Source of the DNA: Xylaria sp. FL1777
Taxonomy: Eukaryota; Ascomycota; Sordariomycetes; Xylariales; Xylariaceae
Direction: 5' to 3'
DNA: 64,000 nt
Assembly (NCBI GenBank): GCA_022578965.1
Contig: MU400538.1
Span: 62,001 to 126,000, forward strand
Position numbers and translations under genes: made by a program. Under the pieces are notes generated by a model that worked only from the letters and a program-made list of their open reading frames with translations, made no database searches and was not told the origin of the DNA. Positions 37,032 through 48,425 of the stretch are shown one piece after another (the first letter of the stretch is position 1; every line of letters begins with the position of its first letter).

Positions 37032-38347
37032 GATGCCCAAATCACCAAGCAACTACTCCGTTACCAATGACCTTGATTCACATCAAAAAATAGGCTACAT
37101 GTGGCAATATGTAAGTGGGTGGTAACAATGGGATAGAATTGGCCCAAAGAACAGCCATCATATGGCTAGTCTACGAGCTCGTGCCCATCACGCAGGAGAT
37201 CATGTTCGCAAAAGACTGCCCGGCGTGTACGGCTTGGGGAGACAAACCACTAACAGGCTGAACGAAACCTTGGGAACGATAAAGCAGGACATGAATGGAA
37301 CATCCGGAGCCGGCGAGTGGGCTCTAACATACAACAAAATATGGACGGATGCTCCGGTATAGCTTAGTCACGGATTACGTGACTACATGCACGATTTCGG
37401 GGGCAGATGCCACAGAGTGTTTATTCCCGCGGTCTGGAGTTGTTGAATGGATCGAGCAATTGCTGTCGTCTGCTGGATGATTAATTGATTGACCATTCTA
37501 TCTCAGGGCGATGATTGATAACGACCCATTTTCGGCGTACCTGGTCATAGATAGATAGATATATATATCTATTTATCTTCTGTATTGGCAATGTACCGTG
37601 GCAAGCTGTTTTACCGTCTGCTGTGATTATACTTGTCTGGAGACACCGAATGTCGCGATCTTAACTCCCTCTCAAGATCATGAAGAGTGGCGGCCCGGCA
37701 CGCTGGTGTTGACTGATTCGGAAAATATGTGCTTGTTTAGGTAATTACTAAGAGGTATGTGCTTATATACATACGTATCTATGTTTGTACGTATGTATGT
37801 ACCTTGACTAGGGATTCTTTTCATTTACAACTAAGCAGGTAAGTACTGACTGATAAAGTCAAGCATCGTCCGGCCGCCCTACACGGTATAGATGAGCCGT
37901 AGGAGCAACATATCAGGCAAGGTATCCTTTTTTCATAGGAAAATGAATATTTGCGCCGCTTCACGTTCTACTAATCAGATAGACACCGCACCGCACCACA
38001 CCACACCACACCACACCGTCCCAACCTGACCTACCCTACCCTCACCTGGCCTGACTCCGCTGATCTTATACATGTAGAAAGCACAGCGCGGACTTCGCCA
38101 AATAAGTCCTTAGATAAGGAAGTAAAGTATCTGACCTAGCCTTTTTTGCGGCTTTGCTTGATACAGCCGCCCTGCCCTCCCCTCCCCTGACCTGGGTAGA
38201 TGGATAGATGAGACGCCGAACGCCGGAAATACGGAATGAAGCCATGGACACAAGTGTCTGAAGTGTCTCGAAATCCTACAATGTGGGCGAATCATCGCCC
38301 TATGCGGGTCGTTTTCGTGTGTCTAGTTCGGATATTGGTGTTCGGTA
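37032..38347. other. Intergenic region between convergent dpb4 and bHLH genes
   Basis: A 66-codon ATG frame at 37162-37362 has no recognisable motif and may be chance. GATA/ATAT simple sequence lies at about 37548-37575 and a CCACA pentamer repeat at 37985-38017. No supported gene. Confidence 0.65.
37985..38017. repeat. CCACA/CCGCA pentamer repeat
   Basis: Six to seven 5-bp units, first CCGCA then CCACA, in tandem. Confidence 0.85.
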
Positions 38348-39615
38348 TCACGAGCTGAGCAGATCCCGCACGCTCATGCCCCGGGCCGAACTAGGATTCG
38401 TCCGGCCGCCCGAGCCAAGCATCAGTAGTGCCGCGGACACCTCGTGGTCGATCTCGAGCTGCGGCCGCAGCGCAGGGCTCGTCAGCGCCGAGTGCGAGGT
38501 CGACCCTGCGGGATACGGATACTGGTGCGGCGATGTCCCCGCCGTAGAGACGGTGCCGGGGTTGTAAAGCTGGTACTCGGCCGACGTGGTCGACGGGTGC
38601 CGCTGCGGGACCGGCGAGATGGATGATTGGCTCGAGCGCGTCGATGTCGTTGTCGGTCCGACGACGGGTGTGAAGGCTGGCGATGGCGTTTCTGAATCCG
38701 TCATCTCGATGTCCTCGGGCCCGTCATCATCTACGTCTACGTCTATTGCCGGCTTCGTATTCCAGTCTCCTTCCTCGTCGCGCTGCACGGGCCGGAATTC
38801 TGTCGGTGTTGTCGCCGCCGCCGAGTCTTGGCCGTGTTGCGCTTTTACCTTCGTGATGCAGTCTTCGAGGTACCGGACATATTCTATTGAAGCCTGGGTT
38901 CCTTAGAAGTTAGCATATGTGATCCAGTGGTAGCGATCATCATCATCATCATCGTCATCAACATCAACATCAACATCGTTATGTAGGTTGGCTAGGAGAG
39001 CACTGGGTGACTGACCTGTAGAATCGCTAGCTTGTGCATCTCACCCGTGCAGGCAGGTATAAGCCCCTTCAGCACGGCGAACTCCTCGTTCATCTTGGAC
39101 CTCCGCCGCCTCTCGATGAGGCTATGCGCCGTCTTCCTCGCTATCTTCCGGCCCGCGGCGCTCGTTGCTGAGGGTTGCTTCTTGGTACCCGTAGTCTTGG
39201 AACCTGCCGTCGCACCACTGCCAGAGGCGTGCTTGGCATGACTACTCGTGCTACTACTTCCCTTGGCGGGGAAGGGCATCACCACTTGTTCTTCCTGCGG
39301 ACGGGGTTTCATTTGAATGATCTTGCGAGATCTCGTGGGTGGTGGTGGGAGGGCAAATGTCTCCTTCTGCTGGGCCGTGGTGGAGCGCCTCCTTGCTTTC
39401 ACGGTCTCGCTGGGCTGGAGATAGGGTAGTGTTGACGTTGGCGATATTGGCGACATCTTTGTGCTGGAGCCCGAAGATTTTGAGACGTCCGGGGGGGTTA
39501 TGGCTGAGGGTGGGAGCTCGAAGGTCAACTGGAGCGAAGACAGCTTGTTGGAATGGTCCTGGCCTTTGATCTCGGTGGAAGAGGCCGGAGTGGGTGGCAT
39601 CTTTGGGCGTGTCAT
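38348..39615 (-). CDS. Basic helix-loop-helix transcription factor
   Basis: Two exons, 39615-39016 and 38893-38348, separated by a 122-nt phase-0 intron (GTCAGT...CCCAG, branch GCTAAC), encode 381 residues. The N-terminal 155 residues are Ser/Pro/Thr-rich. The bHLH domain spans about 160-214: basic region RKTAHSLIERRRRSKMNEEF, then loop with PACTGEMHKLAILQ and second helix ASIEYVRYLEDCI. His164, Glu168 and Arg172 are the H-E-R triad typical of factors that bind CACGTG E-boxes. The tail is Pro/Ser/Thr-rich with several SP/TP sites and an acidic DVDVDDDGPEDIE segment. The intron falls inside helix 2 and contains a triplet repeat. The target genes and ortholog cannot be told from sequence. Confidence 0.92.
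38936..38978. repeat. ATC/AAC triplet microsatellite inside the bHLH gene intron
   Basis: About 14 triplet units (ATC, then TCAACA type) lie inside the only intron of the bHLH gene, roughly 40-80 nt from the donor. Length change here would not alter the protein but could affect splicing. Confidence 0.9.
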
Positions 39616-42600
39616 TTTGGTGTGAGGATGTTAGAGGGTCTGTCCTTGGGAGTCGGGGTATTTGCTCGTTGATCTCGTGAGATGTCCAATTGTAAGATAT
39701 CTAAGTCAGGTCCAGTCAAGTCTGGTCCTCTACATGTCTCGGCCTGCACCCAGTGAAGAACTTCACCACTGTCTCCCACGGCGGCCACGAAGCTAGACAC
39801 GAACCACCCGGGATGTGGCCTTTGCCTACCAACAGTGTCACGCGACAGGGACAAGTGCTAGGGCGGCAGTAGCAAAGCTGTGGAACCACGAACGCGGCCT
39901 TGAATAATAGGATCGCTTGAGGAGGTGGTAGAGAAAGCTATGGCACCGATTTCTTTACAGCTTCTTTGCAGGTAGCTTGCTTGCTTGCTTGTGGTCAGGC
40001 AGCGAAGAAGGGAGGTGGAAGAGAAAGACGCCGACAGCACTCGTCCTCGTGTCTTGTCCAGTATAATACCAGTACAGTCGCCCTAGTACAGACTGTCTAT
40101 CTAGTAACGTTGGTCTCGTATAATAACACAGAGACAATAACACAGAGACACTAGGTATAGAGAGACTACCCAGCGGAGGCAATCCGAGCCAGGTTGTTGC
40201 GCATCGGCATTATCTTGCAGAGCGAGACCACCGGCACATGGTAGGGGCCCGAGTCCATATTGGGTGGTTTTCGAGGGAGAAAGTTGTCGTCTCGCAACCC
40301 AGGCTTGTCGGGTCGAGCACGCGACCACATCCAGCTCTGACATTGGCCAAAGTGATGCCGTGGCCAATCATGCAGCGCCATTCAGGAACGTGGTCGATCT
40401 GATGGTTTGCCTCTTGTGGACGATTGGCGTGCTGTGATTGGCTGGCTACGGGCTCACCAAGTACCTGTGTAAGAGGTACCTACCTATGCGTACCTACTCA
40501 GTACCTAAGGTTGTACCCAGCATGCCTGGGTGTCTGGGCATCTAGGCATGAGGCTCCCGGTTACTTATCTAGTACATATGTAGGTAGAGTGAGATCTGTC
40601 AGATGTCGTCGGTACGGTATTTATGCATTATACTAAAATAGGCTCTCGACTAGGTACGCATACCTAGTAATCTAGAGCCAGCATCGTAGCGGTTTTACTT
40701 TCGTGTTAGATACCTCGTTCTGTATGCGTACTATATATATATATCGCTGGATAGATCTCTAGTGTAGTAAGTTGGCCCTAAACTCCCCTCGCAGCAATAA
40801 ACCTATCCTGATAGTCTAATATACCTAGTTATACATTCTAAGAAACGAGTAAATATCACTTGGTTGAGAGAGGGCGTTTCCCTTAGCGCTTCAATCTTGA
40901 TTAAAGACCTCTGTACCCACCCGTGTCCCGCGGCGTTTGGTGTAAGCCGATTGGGCAATGGGCCGAGGCGTTTCCTGGTTGGAGAACAGAAAGACAAGTA
41001 TGGGTCGCTAAGAGCCTGTCAGGTTAAGACGTCAAGAAATAGATTAGGTATCTGGGAGTCTCGGGAACTCTTTCTCCTTTAACCAAGTTGATCTGTCCTT
41101 TTAGCCAATAGATTCTTGCGAACTCCTTCCACACCCGTTTCCTGTCAGAGCTCAAAGCACATGTCGAGGTGCAGAAGAGCTTACATTTAAGCTATATGCA
41201 GCGAGATACCTAGTTGATACTTGATCAGCATGGTACTTGTACAGTGCCATAATCAACATTGTATCTAGCTTTCAATATACATATGTAGGTATCACTTGTT
41301 CTCGGCAGTATTCCCTTTTTTATTCTGGAATCCTATGTAGATTTAAACTTTGAGGCCCAGTTACATGTGGCGAGACCGTAGCAAGAGAATAAAGCGGCTA
41401 TTATGGTATGTGGTCACACGTAGAGATTCTCAACTGTGCAACAAGCACAGTCACAATATACCCCGCCGAATGACCAGATCTCTACCTCTCCAATTCACAG
41501 CTAGGATTACCTAGGTAAGAAAGATTACATTTTTGGCTATGTCCCTATACTATCGTTATAAACTATTCACATTCTTCCTTCCCAATATCTAATTAGATAT
41601 GTTACAAGACTGGTGGGTTCGGAACGAGACCTCTTCTGTCGATTATATGTACAACCTTTTCCACCACCGTCCACTCAATTGCTCAATTAAGAATCAAAAT
41701 TTCATTTAGTATAGTCATGATCCAAAAAAACTGACTCTTATTATATTTGTGAAATTGATTTCTTAAAAACGGCCTTTGAAGTATAACGGTTAACAAGTAT
41801 GTAAGGCGGCGAATAGAGCCAGCAATAATAAATCTAAGTATCACCAGTAAGGAGAAGTAACAAAACTCACTGTGAAGGTATGCGACTAGCTAACCAAGCA
41901 AGTCCAAGAATCTGCTTATTTATTTCCACCCTCAGTTGTCTTTTTGAATACCGGTAGCACTCTTCCTCAGCCATGACCACTAATTTTCTACAGGCATCAT
42001 GTCATAACTATATAAATAACTACTAATTCCCATAGTTATACCCCTATATGTAATGCTTCCTTCAACCCATTGCTGATCTATACTTTTCTCCCGTTGTTGA
42101 GCTTACTAGAGGAAGGGATTCAAAGGAACAGGAGGTATCCGAAACGCTGTCCGGTATGATGGTCACATAATTGTTGCAGAGAGCTGACGGGCTCATGGGC
42201 CATTGGCAGAATTATGTATCTGCAAAATAGAGGGGTCAAATTGAGTGTGACTGAGGGCAATGATTTATTCGCAATTCTGGGAAGAATATAATAAGGGTAT
42301 TAATTGGCAGTTCAAATAAATGTTTTCTTCCAGATGTTGTTATCTAGATAGTTTATTTGCTATCATAGGAGACGTATTGACGCATGCTAGCCCAAATATA
42401 TGATGTAATCTATGTCGACTGCGGAGGACGTGATTAAAGCCTCTCAGCGCCCTAAGGAAAGTCATGACATCGTATAACAGACTCGATATTTTTCATCATT
42501 AAAAATGTCATCATGGTAACAAACAGCACAATTTCGCAGACATCAATCTTCTTGCGGAGTGCATCACATGATCGTAGCATGTATTGTTGCCGGGCCAAGC

Positions 42601-43215
42601 GAACAACGCATCTACCTTGTAGATATGGATGTTCTTATGACATTCACGCATTCGAAATTTTACTCAATATTGCTACTGCGTTTGTATAGCAAACGGAGAT
42701 GCTGACAGACTAGATTGCCACAAACCTTGCCCTTTTCATGTTGAACAACTAGGTTAGTATAAGACCCCCTAAACTGCGTGGTGTGTATTTTGGATAGATG
42801 CTGACCACACGACAATATGCAAGTTGACTGACTGTACACCTCATCTCTCTCATCAAAGCATTGCAAGACGTGATAATGGGGCTCAACTGGTGCCAATTGC
42901 CTTTGATTAATAAATCGTCGTGCCGAAGAGCATGGGGACTATTGTATATCGATGACTCTATTACGTGGCGACTACTCAGCGCTTCAACTTCTTTTGCTTC
43001 ACGCTATCTTCTATAGCACTGGGCTAAGACTCCCTGACTCTCTAGGGTAAGGTACCTAACCCAATGCACCCTAGCCACGAAGAACGTTCTATCACCATGT
43101 TTCTATAGTATAATATATATCCATTTATCTATCTCTCTATCTAAATAACAAAAGAACTTCTACCGCTACGATATTTCGCGTAGCCCCCGATATCAGCTGT
43201 CCCAAATCCACTGCC
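39616..43215. other. 3.6 kb intergenic region without a gene
   Basis: No frame over 80 codons and no recognisable domain. 40457-40720 holds about ten AGGTA/TACCT pentamers and an ATAT run at 40734-40742. 41100-42900 is AT-richer. The bHLH gene promoter lies at the left end and the hydrolase 3' flank at the right. Confidence 0.65.
40457..40720. repeat. Second cluster of AGGTA/TACCT pentamers
   Basis: Roughly ten AGGTA or TACCT pentamers in 260 bp, including the run GGTACCTACCTATGCGTACC. Same motif as the cluster before ssk2. Confidence 0.7.
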
Positions 43216-44745
43216 TCACGGCCCCAGCGGGGTCTCATACGCATACTCCGGCGCCCCAGCCCACTGCGGGTACGAATTCCCAACAGCAAGGTACCGCGAG
43301 ATGGGCAGCCAGCTGTCGAGGGTCCTAGTGACGCAGCCGGGGTTCTCGAGGGGGCGGCCCTCGAAGCGGTCGCGGATCCACTGCAACCAGAGGGGCCTTG
43401 TAGCGTCGAGCGCGGGGACGTGTCCGGCGCCGTCGACGACGAGGTACTCGAGGTTTGCGTCCGCGATGCCAGCCGAAGCAAAGTACGCGAACGTCTCGTT
43501 CACTGTAAGCGACGTGACCTCGGGGGAGACGACGGTGTCGATCGAGCCGTGGATGACGAGCAGCGGGCCGGCGATGGGTCTGCTGCCGACGTTCGCGAGC
43601 GCGTTGAGCGCGTCGACGTACCACGTCTCGTTCCACGAGTCCTGGATCACCTTGTCCGCGAGGTAGAGCTGCTGAGACACGCCTACGTCGCCCTCGACCT
43701 CGCGCAGGAGCTGCGTCCGCGCGATCCCGAGGGGCGTGAGCCAGTCTGCTATGTTGAAGGATGGGAAGACAGCGGGGAGGTACAGGGTGACCCACGGGAG
43801 GATGAGATGGGGGTCGCCTGTGAACATCTTCGTCACAGGGCTGGTGGCTATGGCGCCGCGGTATGCGAGGAGGAGGTCGGCGAAGTCGAAGTCCGTGTCT
43901 GATTCGTTTGCCCCCGCCAACACCTCTGCCGTGCCCCACGCCACGCCGCCGCCCTGGCTCTGTCCGAAGGCGACGAATTCATCAGCCAGTTGGTCCGGGA
44001 AGGCAGCCCGCGCGGCGCGCAGTGCGTATAGGCCGTCGGCGGCGCTGATGCGCGACATCAGGTATTGGTGCGGGACGGCGCTGCCGTCCCACGACGCCTG
44101 CACGCCTAGCCCCGCGTAATCGGGTGCTACGACGGCGTAGCCGTCTAGCGCCAGCGTGAACGGCGCCTCGTGACCGTAATAGAGAGCGCGGTGTGTCGAG
44201 GGGGCCTGCGGGGCGAAGAAGCCTGATGTGCCGTGGTACCAGAGGACCACGGGAGCCTTTTTCTGTTCCGCTTGTCCATCATCGCTTGCGTCAGTAGAGG
44301 ATGAAGAAGAAGTGAACACCCGGGGTTGGAAAGGCCAGAGCACGAATGCTGAGGCTGGCACGACGGTTCCGTTGAGATTCGTCGTGGTGTACAGGATGCG
44401 CGAGAGTGCTGTGTTCGGGGCCAGCGTGAAAGACGTGGGGTCCGTGTAGTCCTGGACCTTGAGCAGGACGCCTGGTTTCAGTGTCGACGAGGCGTTGTCG
44501 AGTTCTGGGAGTGTGTAGAAGTCATCAGCAGCCGGGCCGCCATTCGCGAGCAGCGACTCTGCGAAGCGCACTGCATTCTCCACGTCTGAGGCCTCGCCTT
44601 CAGAGAGGTTGGCCGCTGAGATCTGTGCTTGAGAGAGGGTGAACGTCGAGTTGAACCCTGCTGATTGGAGCCCGGTGTTACCCGTCTGTCCCTGGGCTAA
44701 TGTCGCTCCCAGGCACAAGGCGAGAGGAAGGACGTTTCGATGCAT
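43216..44745 (-). CDS. Secreted alpha/beta hydrolase, lipase-like
   Basis: An intronless 509-residue protein. Residues 1-19 (MHRNVLPLALCLGATLAQG) form a typical cleaved signal peptide. The alpha/beta-hydrolase core shows VVLWYHGTSGFFAP (oxyanion region), the nucleophile elbow GQSQGG with Ser263, GSIDTVV with Asp403 as likely acid and GAGHVPA with His442 as base. Several N-glycosylation sequons (NGT, NES, NET) fit secretion. Layout and size resemble fungal secretory lipases and related peptidase-like hydrolases, but the family match is by architecture only; the substrate may be a lipid, ester or peptide. A short Ser/Asp-rich insert sits before the first core strand. High GC gives long shadow frames on the other strand. 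Its promoter carries a perfect 13-bp tandem repeat. Confidence 0.88.
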   Translation of the reverse strand: MHRNVLPLALCLGATLAQGQTGNTGLQSAGFNSTFTLSQAQISAANLSEGEASDVENAVRFAESLLANGGPAADDFYTLPELDNASSTLKPGVLLKVQDYTDPTSFTLAPNTALSRILYTTTNLNGTVVPASAFVLWPFQPRVFTSSSSSTDASDDGQAEQKKAPVVLWYHGTSGFFAPQAPSTHRALYYGHEAPFTLALDGYAVVAPDYAGLGVQASWDGSAVPHQYLMSRISAADGLYALRAARAAFPDQLADEFVAFGQSQGGGVAWGTAEVLAGANESDTDFDFADLLLAYRGAIATSPVTKMFTGDPHLILPWVTLYLPAVFPSFNIADWLTPLGIARTQLLREVEGDVGVSQQLYLADKVIQDSWNETWYVDALNALANVGSRPIAGPLLVIHGSIDTVVSPEVTSLTVNETFAYFASAGIADANLEYLVVDGAGHVPALDATRPLWLQWIRDRFEGRPLENPGCVTRTLDSWLPISRYLAVGNSYPQWAGAPEYAYETPLGP

Positions 44746-45128
44746 TGCGGTTATCGTCTCTTGATCAACTTGGTAGGTAACTATCTGATCCTGACGATCT
44801 GAGCCGTGGTATCATGACATCGAGACACGAGGCATCCGTTCCTCTTATACCTCCACGAAGTCGCGAGCCAGTATTACTAAGCATGGTGAATATTCGTTAT
44901 TGCTTTCGACCCGCATTGCGGCTCGGCAAGATTGCGATAACTGGTATCCAATTACTCTCCTGTTGTACTGTAGTAGGTTCTCAGATAATTCCTTTGACTA
45001 GGTATTGTTTGCTCTGTTGTCGTTGAAAAATAACACTAAGGGGTCCGTCCATTTCCTTTTTGGGAAGTAGCATAGAGATCGGATTGGTCAGGTAGGGCCG
45101 GTTCAACGTGCGGGTCATCTCCACGGGG

Positions 45129-45154
45129 TTCCGGTTACGTGTTCCGGTTACGTG
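45129..45154. repeat. Perfect tandem duplication of TTCCGGTTACGTG
   Basis: Two exact 13-bp copies in direct tandem, 384-409 bp upstream of the hydrolase start. Each unit holds an ACGT core as bZIP factors recognise. A tandem pair suggests a binding-site duplication; function is inference. Confidence 0.8.
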
Positions 45155-45709
45155 ATTTCGGAATTCGCTGCCCGCTAGTATTTGTAAGACGGAGGGATGA
45201 CTTCATTAAAATACTTCTCGCATAATGATAGGACTAATAGCAGCCCCGACCATCATCTCACGTTTTCCTACTGCCTGTCTGCTTGAGGATCTAGCTACAC
45301 TGTAGATATATTGAGCTCAGTAGAGCGGCATATGTAGCTGAACGCGACTGATGTAAAAACTGATTATATTCTTTCTTGGTGTATCGTGTTTCTGTCTAGA
45401 ATCCTAAGTGCGAGTGATTCTCCCTTGTCCTTAAATCTTCAGTCAGTTTAGGGGTGCTCTCCTTCCTAGAGAAGGGGAAAACACTAGTTCTGAATTGCAC
45501 CGACATTCGACAAATATTGGCCAAATCTTCACATTCGGCAATTTTTCTTATGTTTCTGTCACTAGGCTCACGATTGGAGTCGAGCTTCTGCCAGGTGTAT
45601 GATCAGGTAGGGCTCAGCGGTGAGTTGAATAGATTGTGGTGGGGTATTATTAACGTCCATGTCTAGATGCGATGGGAACCTCGGTCATATAGTAATGTAG
45701 TATAAGAGT

Positions 45710-45735
45710 AAACTGGACCCTCGAGGGCCCAGTTT
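45710..45735. repeat. 26-bp near-perfect palindrome downstream of vps9
   Basis: Twelve of thirteen base pairs match around the centre TCGA (the A at 45717 against the C at 45728 is the only mismatch). It lies 93 bp beyond the vps9 stop, where it would form a strong stem in the 3' UTR RNA or act as a palindromic protein-binding site. Confidence 0.8.
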
Positions 45736-45827
45736 GTTAGATTAACCCCTTCAATGAACATGTCCAGGCCTATGGCGCCCAGAGTCAGTTTATTACGACG
45801 CCATGCTTGATAAGAGAGATCTTTAAA

Positions 45828-48425
45828 TTAGGCGCTTAATGCTAAACAGGCATCGACTGCAAGGCCAACTCTGTATTCATTTCAGTAAGTTGAAAATGAT
45901 GTGGGGGATTCCATAAGCTACTAACCTTCCTTCCTTCTGGTGGACAACATCACTAATGATTTCCCGATCTAGGTCTGGGAACATACCCGCCAATGTTTCG
46001 ACAACATTATTGTGTTCTGCCCTTTGCAGTCGGTATGCTTCTGCCGCCTCGGCGCTTGCTTGTCTGGCGGCTGCTTCCTGGGCTGATAACTGCTGTCGCA
46101 AGGCTGTCGTCGGGGTTTGAGCATCAGAATTCGGCTGTGCGGTAGGCCGCGTGCTTGAGCGCGGCAAAGTTGAATTTGGCTGCGGAGCGTGAGCGGGTGT
46201 GCTTGGCCCGGCAACGCCGGATTCCTCCGAGAATATCCTGCCAATCGAGGACAACGGCTTTTGAATGGTACGGAGTAACCCGGAAATTGCTGGGGTCTCG
46301 TCGCCTGAGTCTTGGTCGTCGCGAGAAGTGGATCGCCGCGGCGTTCTAGAACCATCTTGCTCAAAAGATGGCCGCGTTGAGGACGACTCTCTTGGATACA
46401 ATCCGCTCTTTTCGGATAATGTCACAGGTGTTCGAGTGGCAGACTCTTCTGCGCGATGTTTTTCAGCGATGGCGGAGACGGCCGCCTCCACATTCTGCTC
46501 GAAGTCTTCATCTGATATCGTCAAAGTGGTGCGGTCCATGTTCTCGACAAACTGCACAGCGCCCATCTAAAAATACACAGTAAGACGCAGGCTACTAGAC
46601 ATTCCGATACAATGATTCTTACCAGAGAGGAAAGATAGTAGCCAGCTTCACCACCTAATTTCTCTTGATTGCGAAAGCGTAGAATATACTGGACATTAGA
46701 TACTAGGTGATCCGGATTGGCCCGAAGCACAACGTAGATGAGGAGGGGCATGAAACTATCAGCCGATGAATCTGATTTATTATGCTTGAGAAGACCTGCT
46801 CTATATATAAGCTTGACGATGTTTCTTACCACCTATGGGAACACATACCAAATATAACCTTGCAACAGTTAAGCACACAGATAATCTTATCTCGAGGTGC
46901 TCTGTAAGACCTGATCTTCAGGAGCTCTATTACGGTTAGCGCTAGCTGTAATATCTTCATGTTTACGAGGCTGACCTTGCTGAGCTAGGGTGAGAAACCT
47001 CTTCCCGCTATCGGTGACGGGTGGTATATCCAAATGTTCTTCCCTCACCCATCCGTAAATGCTTATTTTCTGTGCCAAGATATCATCTCTTTCGACATCT
47101 TCCTGATGCTGGCCCTTTCGACCAGGCCCCATCGGCGGGTCTCCTCCGCGTTTTTTTGGTTTCGCACCTGGAATGGGTTGTGGCGCAGGGATAGCTGGTG
47201 AAAAGGTTTGGGTGTATAGTCGATTCATAACGAGCTTTTCCATGCCTTCGCGAGCATTATCGAATTCGGCGTCCGACACTTCCCTCCAAACCTCGCATTG
47301 AGCCATTTTATTGGCGATGAATGTGAGAAAGTCGCCAATAATCTTGACCTGTTCGTGGACCATCCATTGCCGCTTCCCAAACTCATTCAAAAATGACTTT
47401 AGGTACCGTGCTACAGGGTCCGCCTTCTTGTGCTTCAACTGCTCTAAGAAACGGTGAAAGTCGAAGGGCAAGGCTGGTTCTGGTTCGGGTTCTGGAGGCG
47501 GGGGACGATGAAGGGTCGTCGTGGATGAGAGAGGGGACTCTATAGCCCCGAACCTTTCATCCGGAGGTCCATCCTTTGGGGGTACCGGAGGACCTTGGTC
47601 ATGGGTATGGGCATGGAGCTTGCCCTTGGACCGCGCGTTTGTTGGTGAAGTGTTTGAAATCCTTAGGCCCTGCATTTCTTGAAGCTGCTGTGCGATGCTC
47701 GGAGCTAGCGGTTCGAGACTAGACTTCCTTGGAGGATGCTGTAGCGGAGGGCTGGCCAGATGGGGCGACGTGATCTCGAGCCTGGGGCTCATGACCTCCT
47801 CTTCTCCCGGCCCGCCTCCATCTTCTGGAAATTGCTCCATAATACTCTGGATCTCAGAGCGCGAGACGCCTTCCCGCTCATCCTCGCTGGCAAAGCGGGT
47901 TTCATCGTAGCCGGCATCGGATGGGGTCGGTGAAGAACCCGAGCTTTGTCCCTTAGACCTGTGCGCTGAATTCGTTCTCGACGGGGTTTGAGAGGTGGGC
48001 GTAGGAGGTGTCGGATCCACGTAAGGAGCCGTATTGATGGTTAGAAATTGGGGCTTGGAGGGCTTAAGCGTAGAGACGGAGGACTCCATGGCCTCACCAG
48101 CGACATCGGGCCCGTTAAGATGGTCGCCGTCAATAGCATCTTGTGCTTCGGGGATGGGTTCGGGAGCTAGGCGTGTCACGTCGAGTCCGGGCACATCTCC
48201 AGGCATGAGAGGGGGACCTTTCGCGCCATTTTCGTCGGCCTGCTCGCTGCCTCCAACCGCAGTATCGGGCAGAGAAGGGTTGGACGCAGAGGTAACAGCG
48301 ATGGGAGGGGTTTTATCTGGCGAGCCCTCTTCCAACGTCTTAGGATGGCTCATCGCGGGGTCATGGTCGGAGGTAACGGTGCGGCTCGTAGATGGCTCGT
48401 AGAGCGGCTGTTCAGGAGGAGGCAT
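45828..48425 (-). CDS. vps9: Rab5-family guanine nucleotide exchange factor Vps9
   Basis: Vps9 activates the Rab5-type GTPase Vps21/Ypt51 in endosome and vacuole transport. Five exons, 48425-46976, 46926-46849, 46795-46623, 46566-45926 and 45870-45828, with introns of 49-56 nt, give 794 residues. The first 310 residues are disordered and Ser/Pro-rich. A helical bundle (LPFDFHRFLEQL, near 318) precedes the VPS9 domain, which shows ELLKIRSYRAPRDKIICVLNCCKVIFG, then SADSFMPLLIYVVLRANPDH with the conserved Asp, then GGEAGYYLSSLMGAVQF. The C-terminal CUE ubiquitin-binding domain (about 753-794) reads NVVETLAGMFPDLDREIISD and ends in a 43-nt last exon that supplies VGLAVDACLALSA. Without that exon the frame would run into intron sequence and lose the CUE end. 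Confidence 0.96.

Larger units (their letters stand above)
44746..45827. promoter_or_regulatory. Hydrolase promoter and vps9 3' flank
   Basis: Both neighbours run leftward, so this 1.08 kb contains the vps9 3' UTR at the right and the hydrolase promoter at the left. The tandem repeat at 45129-45154 and the palindrome at 45710-45735 are listed separately. No gene is supported. Confidence 0.7.

Noticed and set aside
37162..37362. 66-codon ATG frame downstream of dpb4 as a small gene
   Set aside because: No motif, no repeat of the frame in context and a length common by chance.
43325..44119. Long frames on both strands within the hydrolase gene
   Set aside because: Shadows of a GC-rich coding sequence whose true frame has a signal peptide and catalytic triad.
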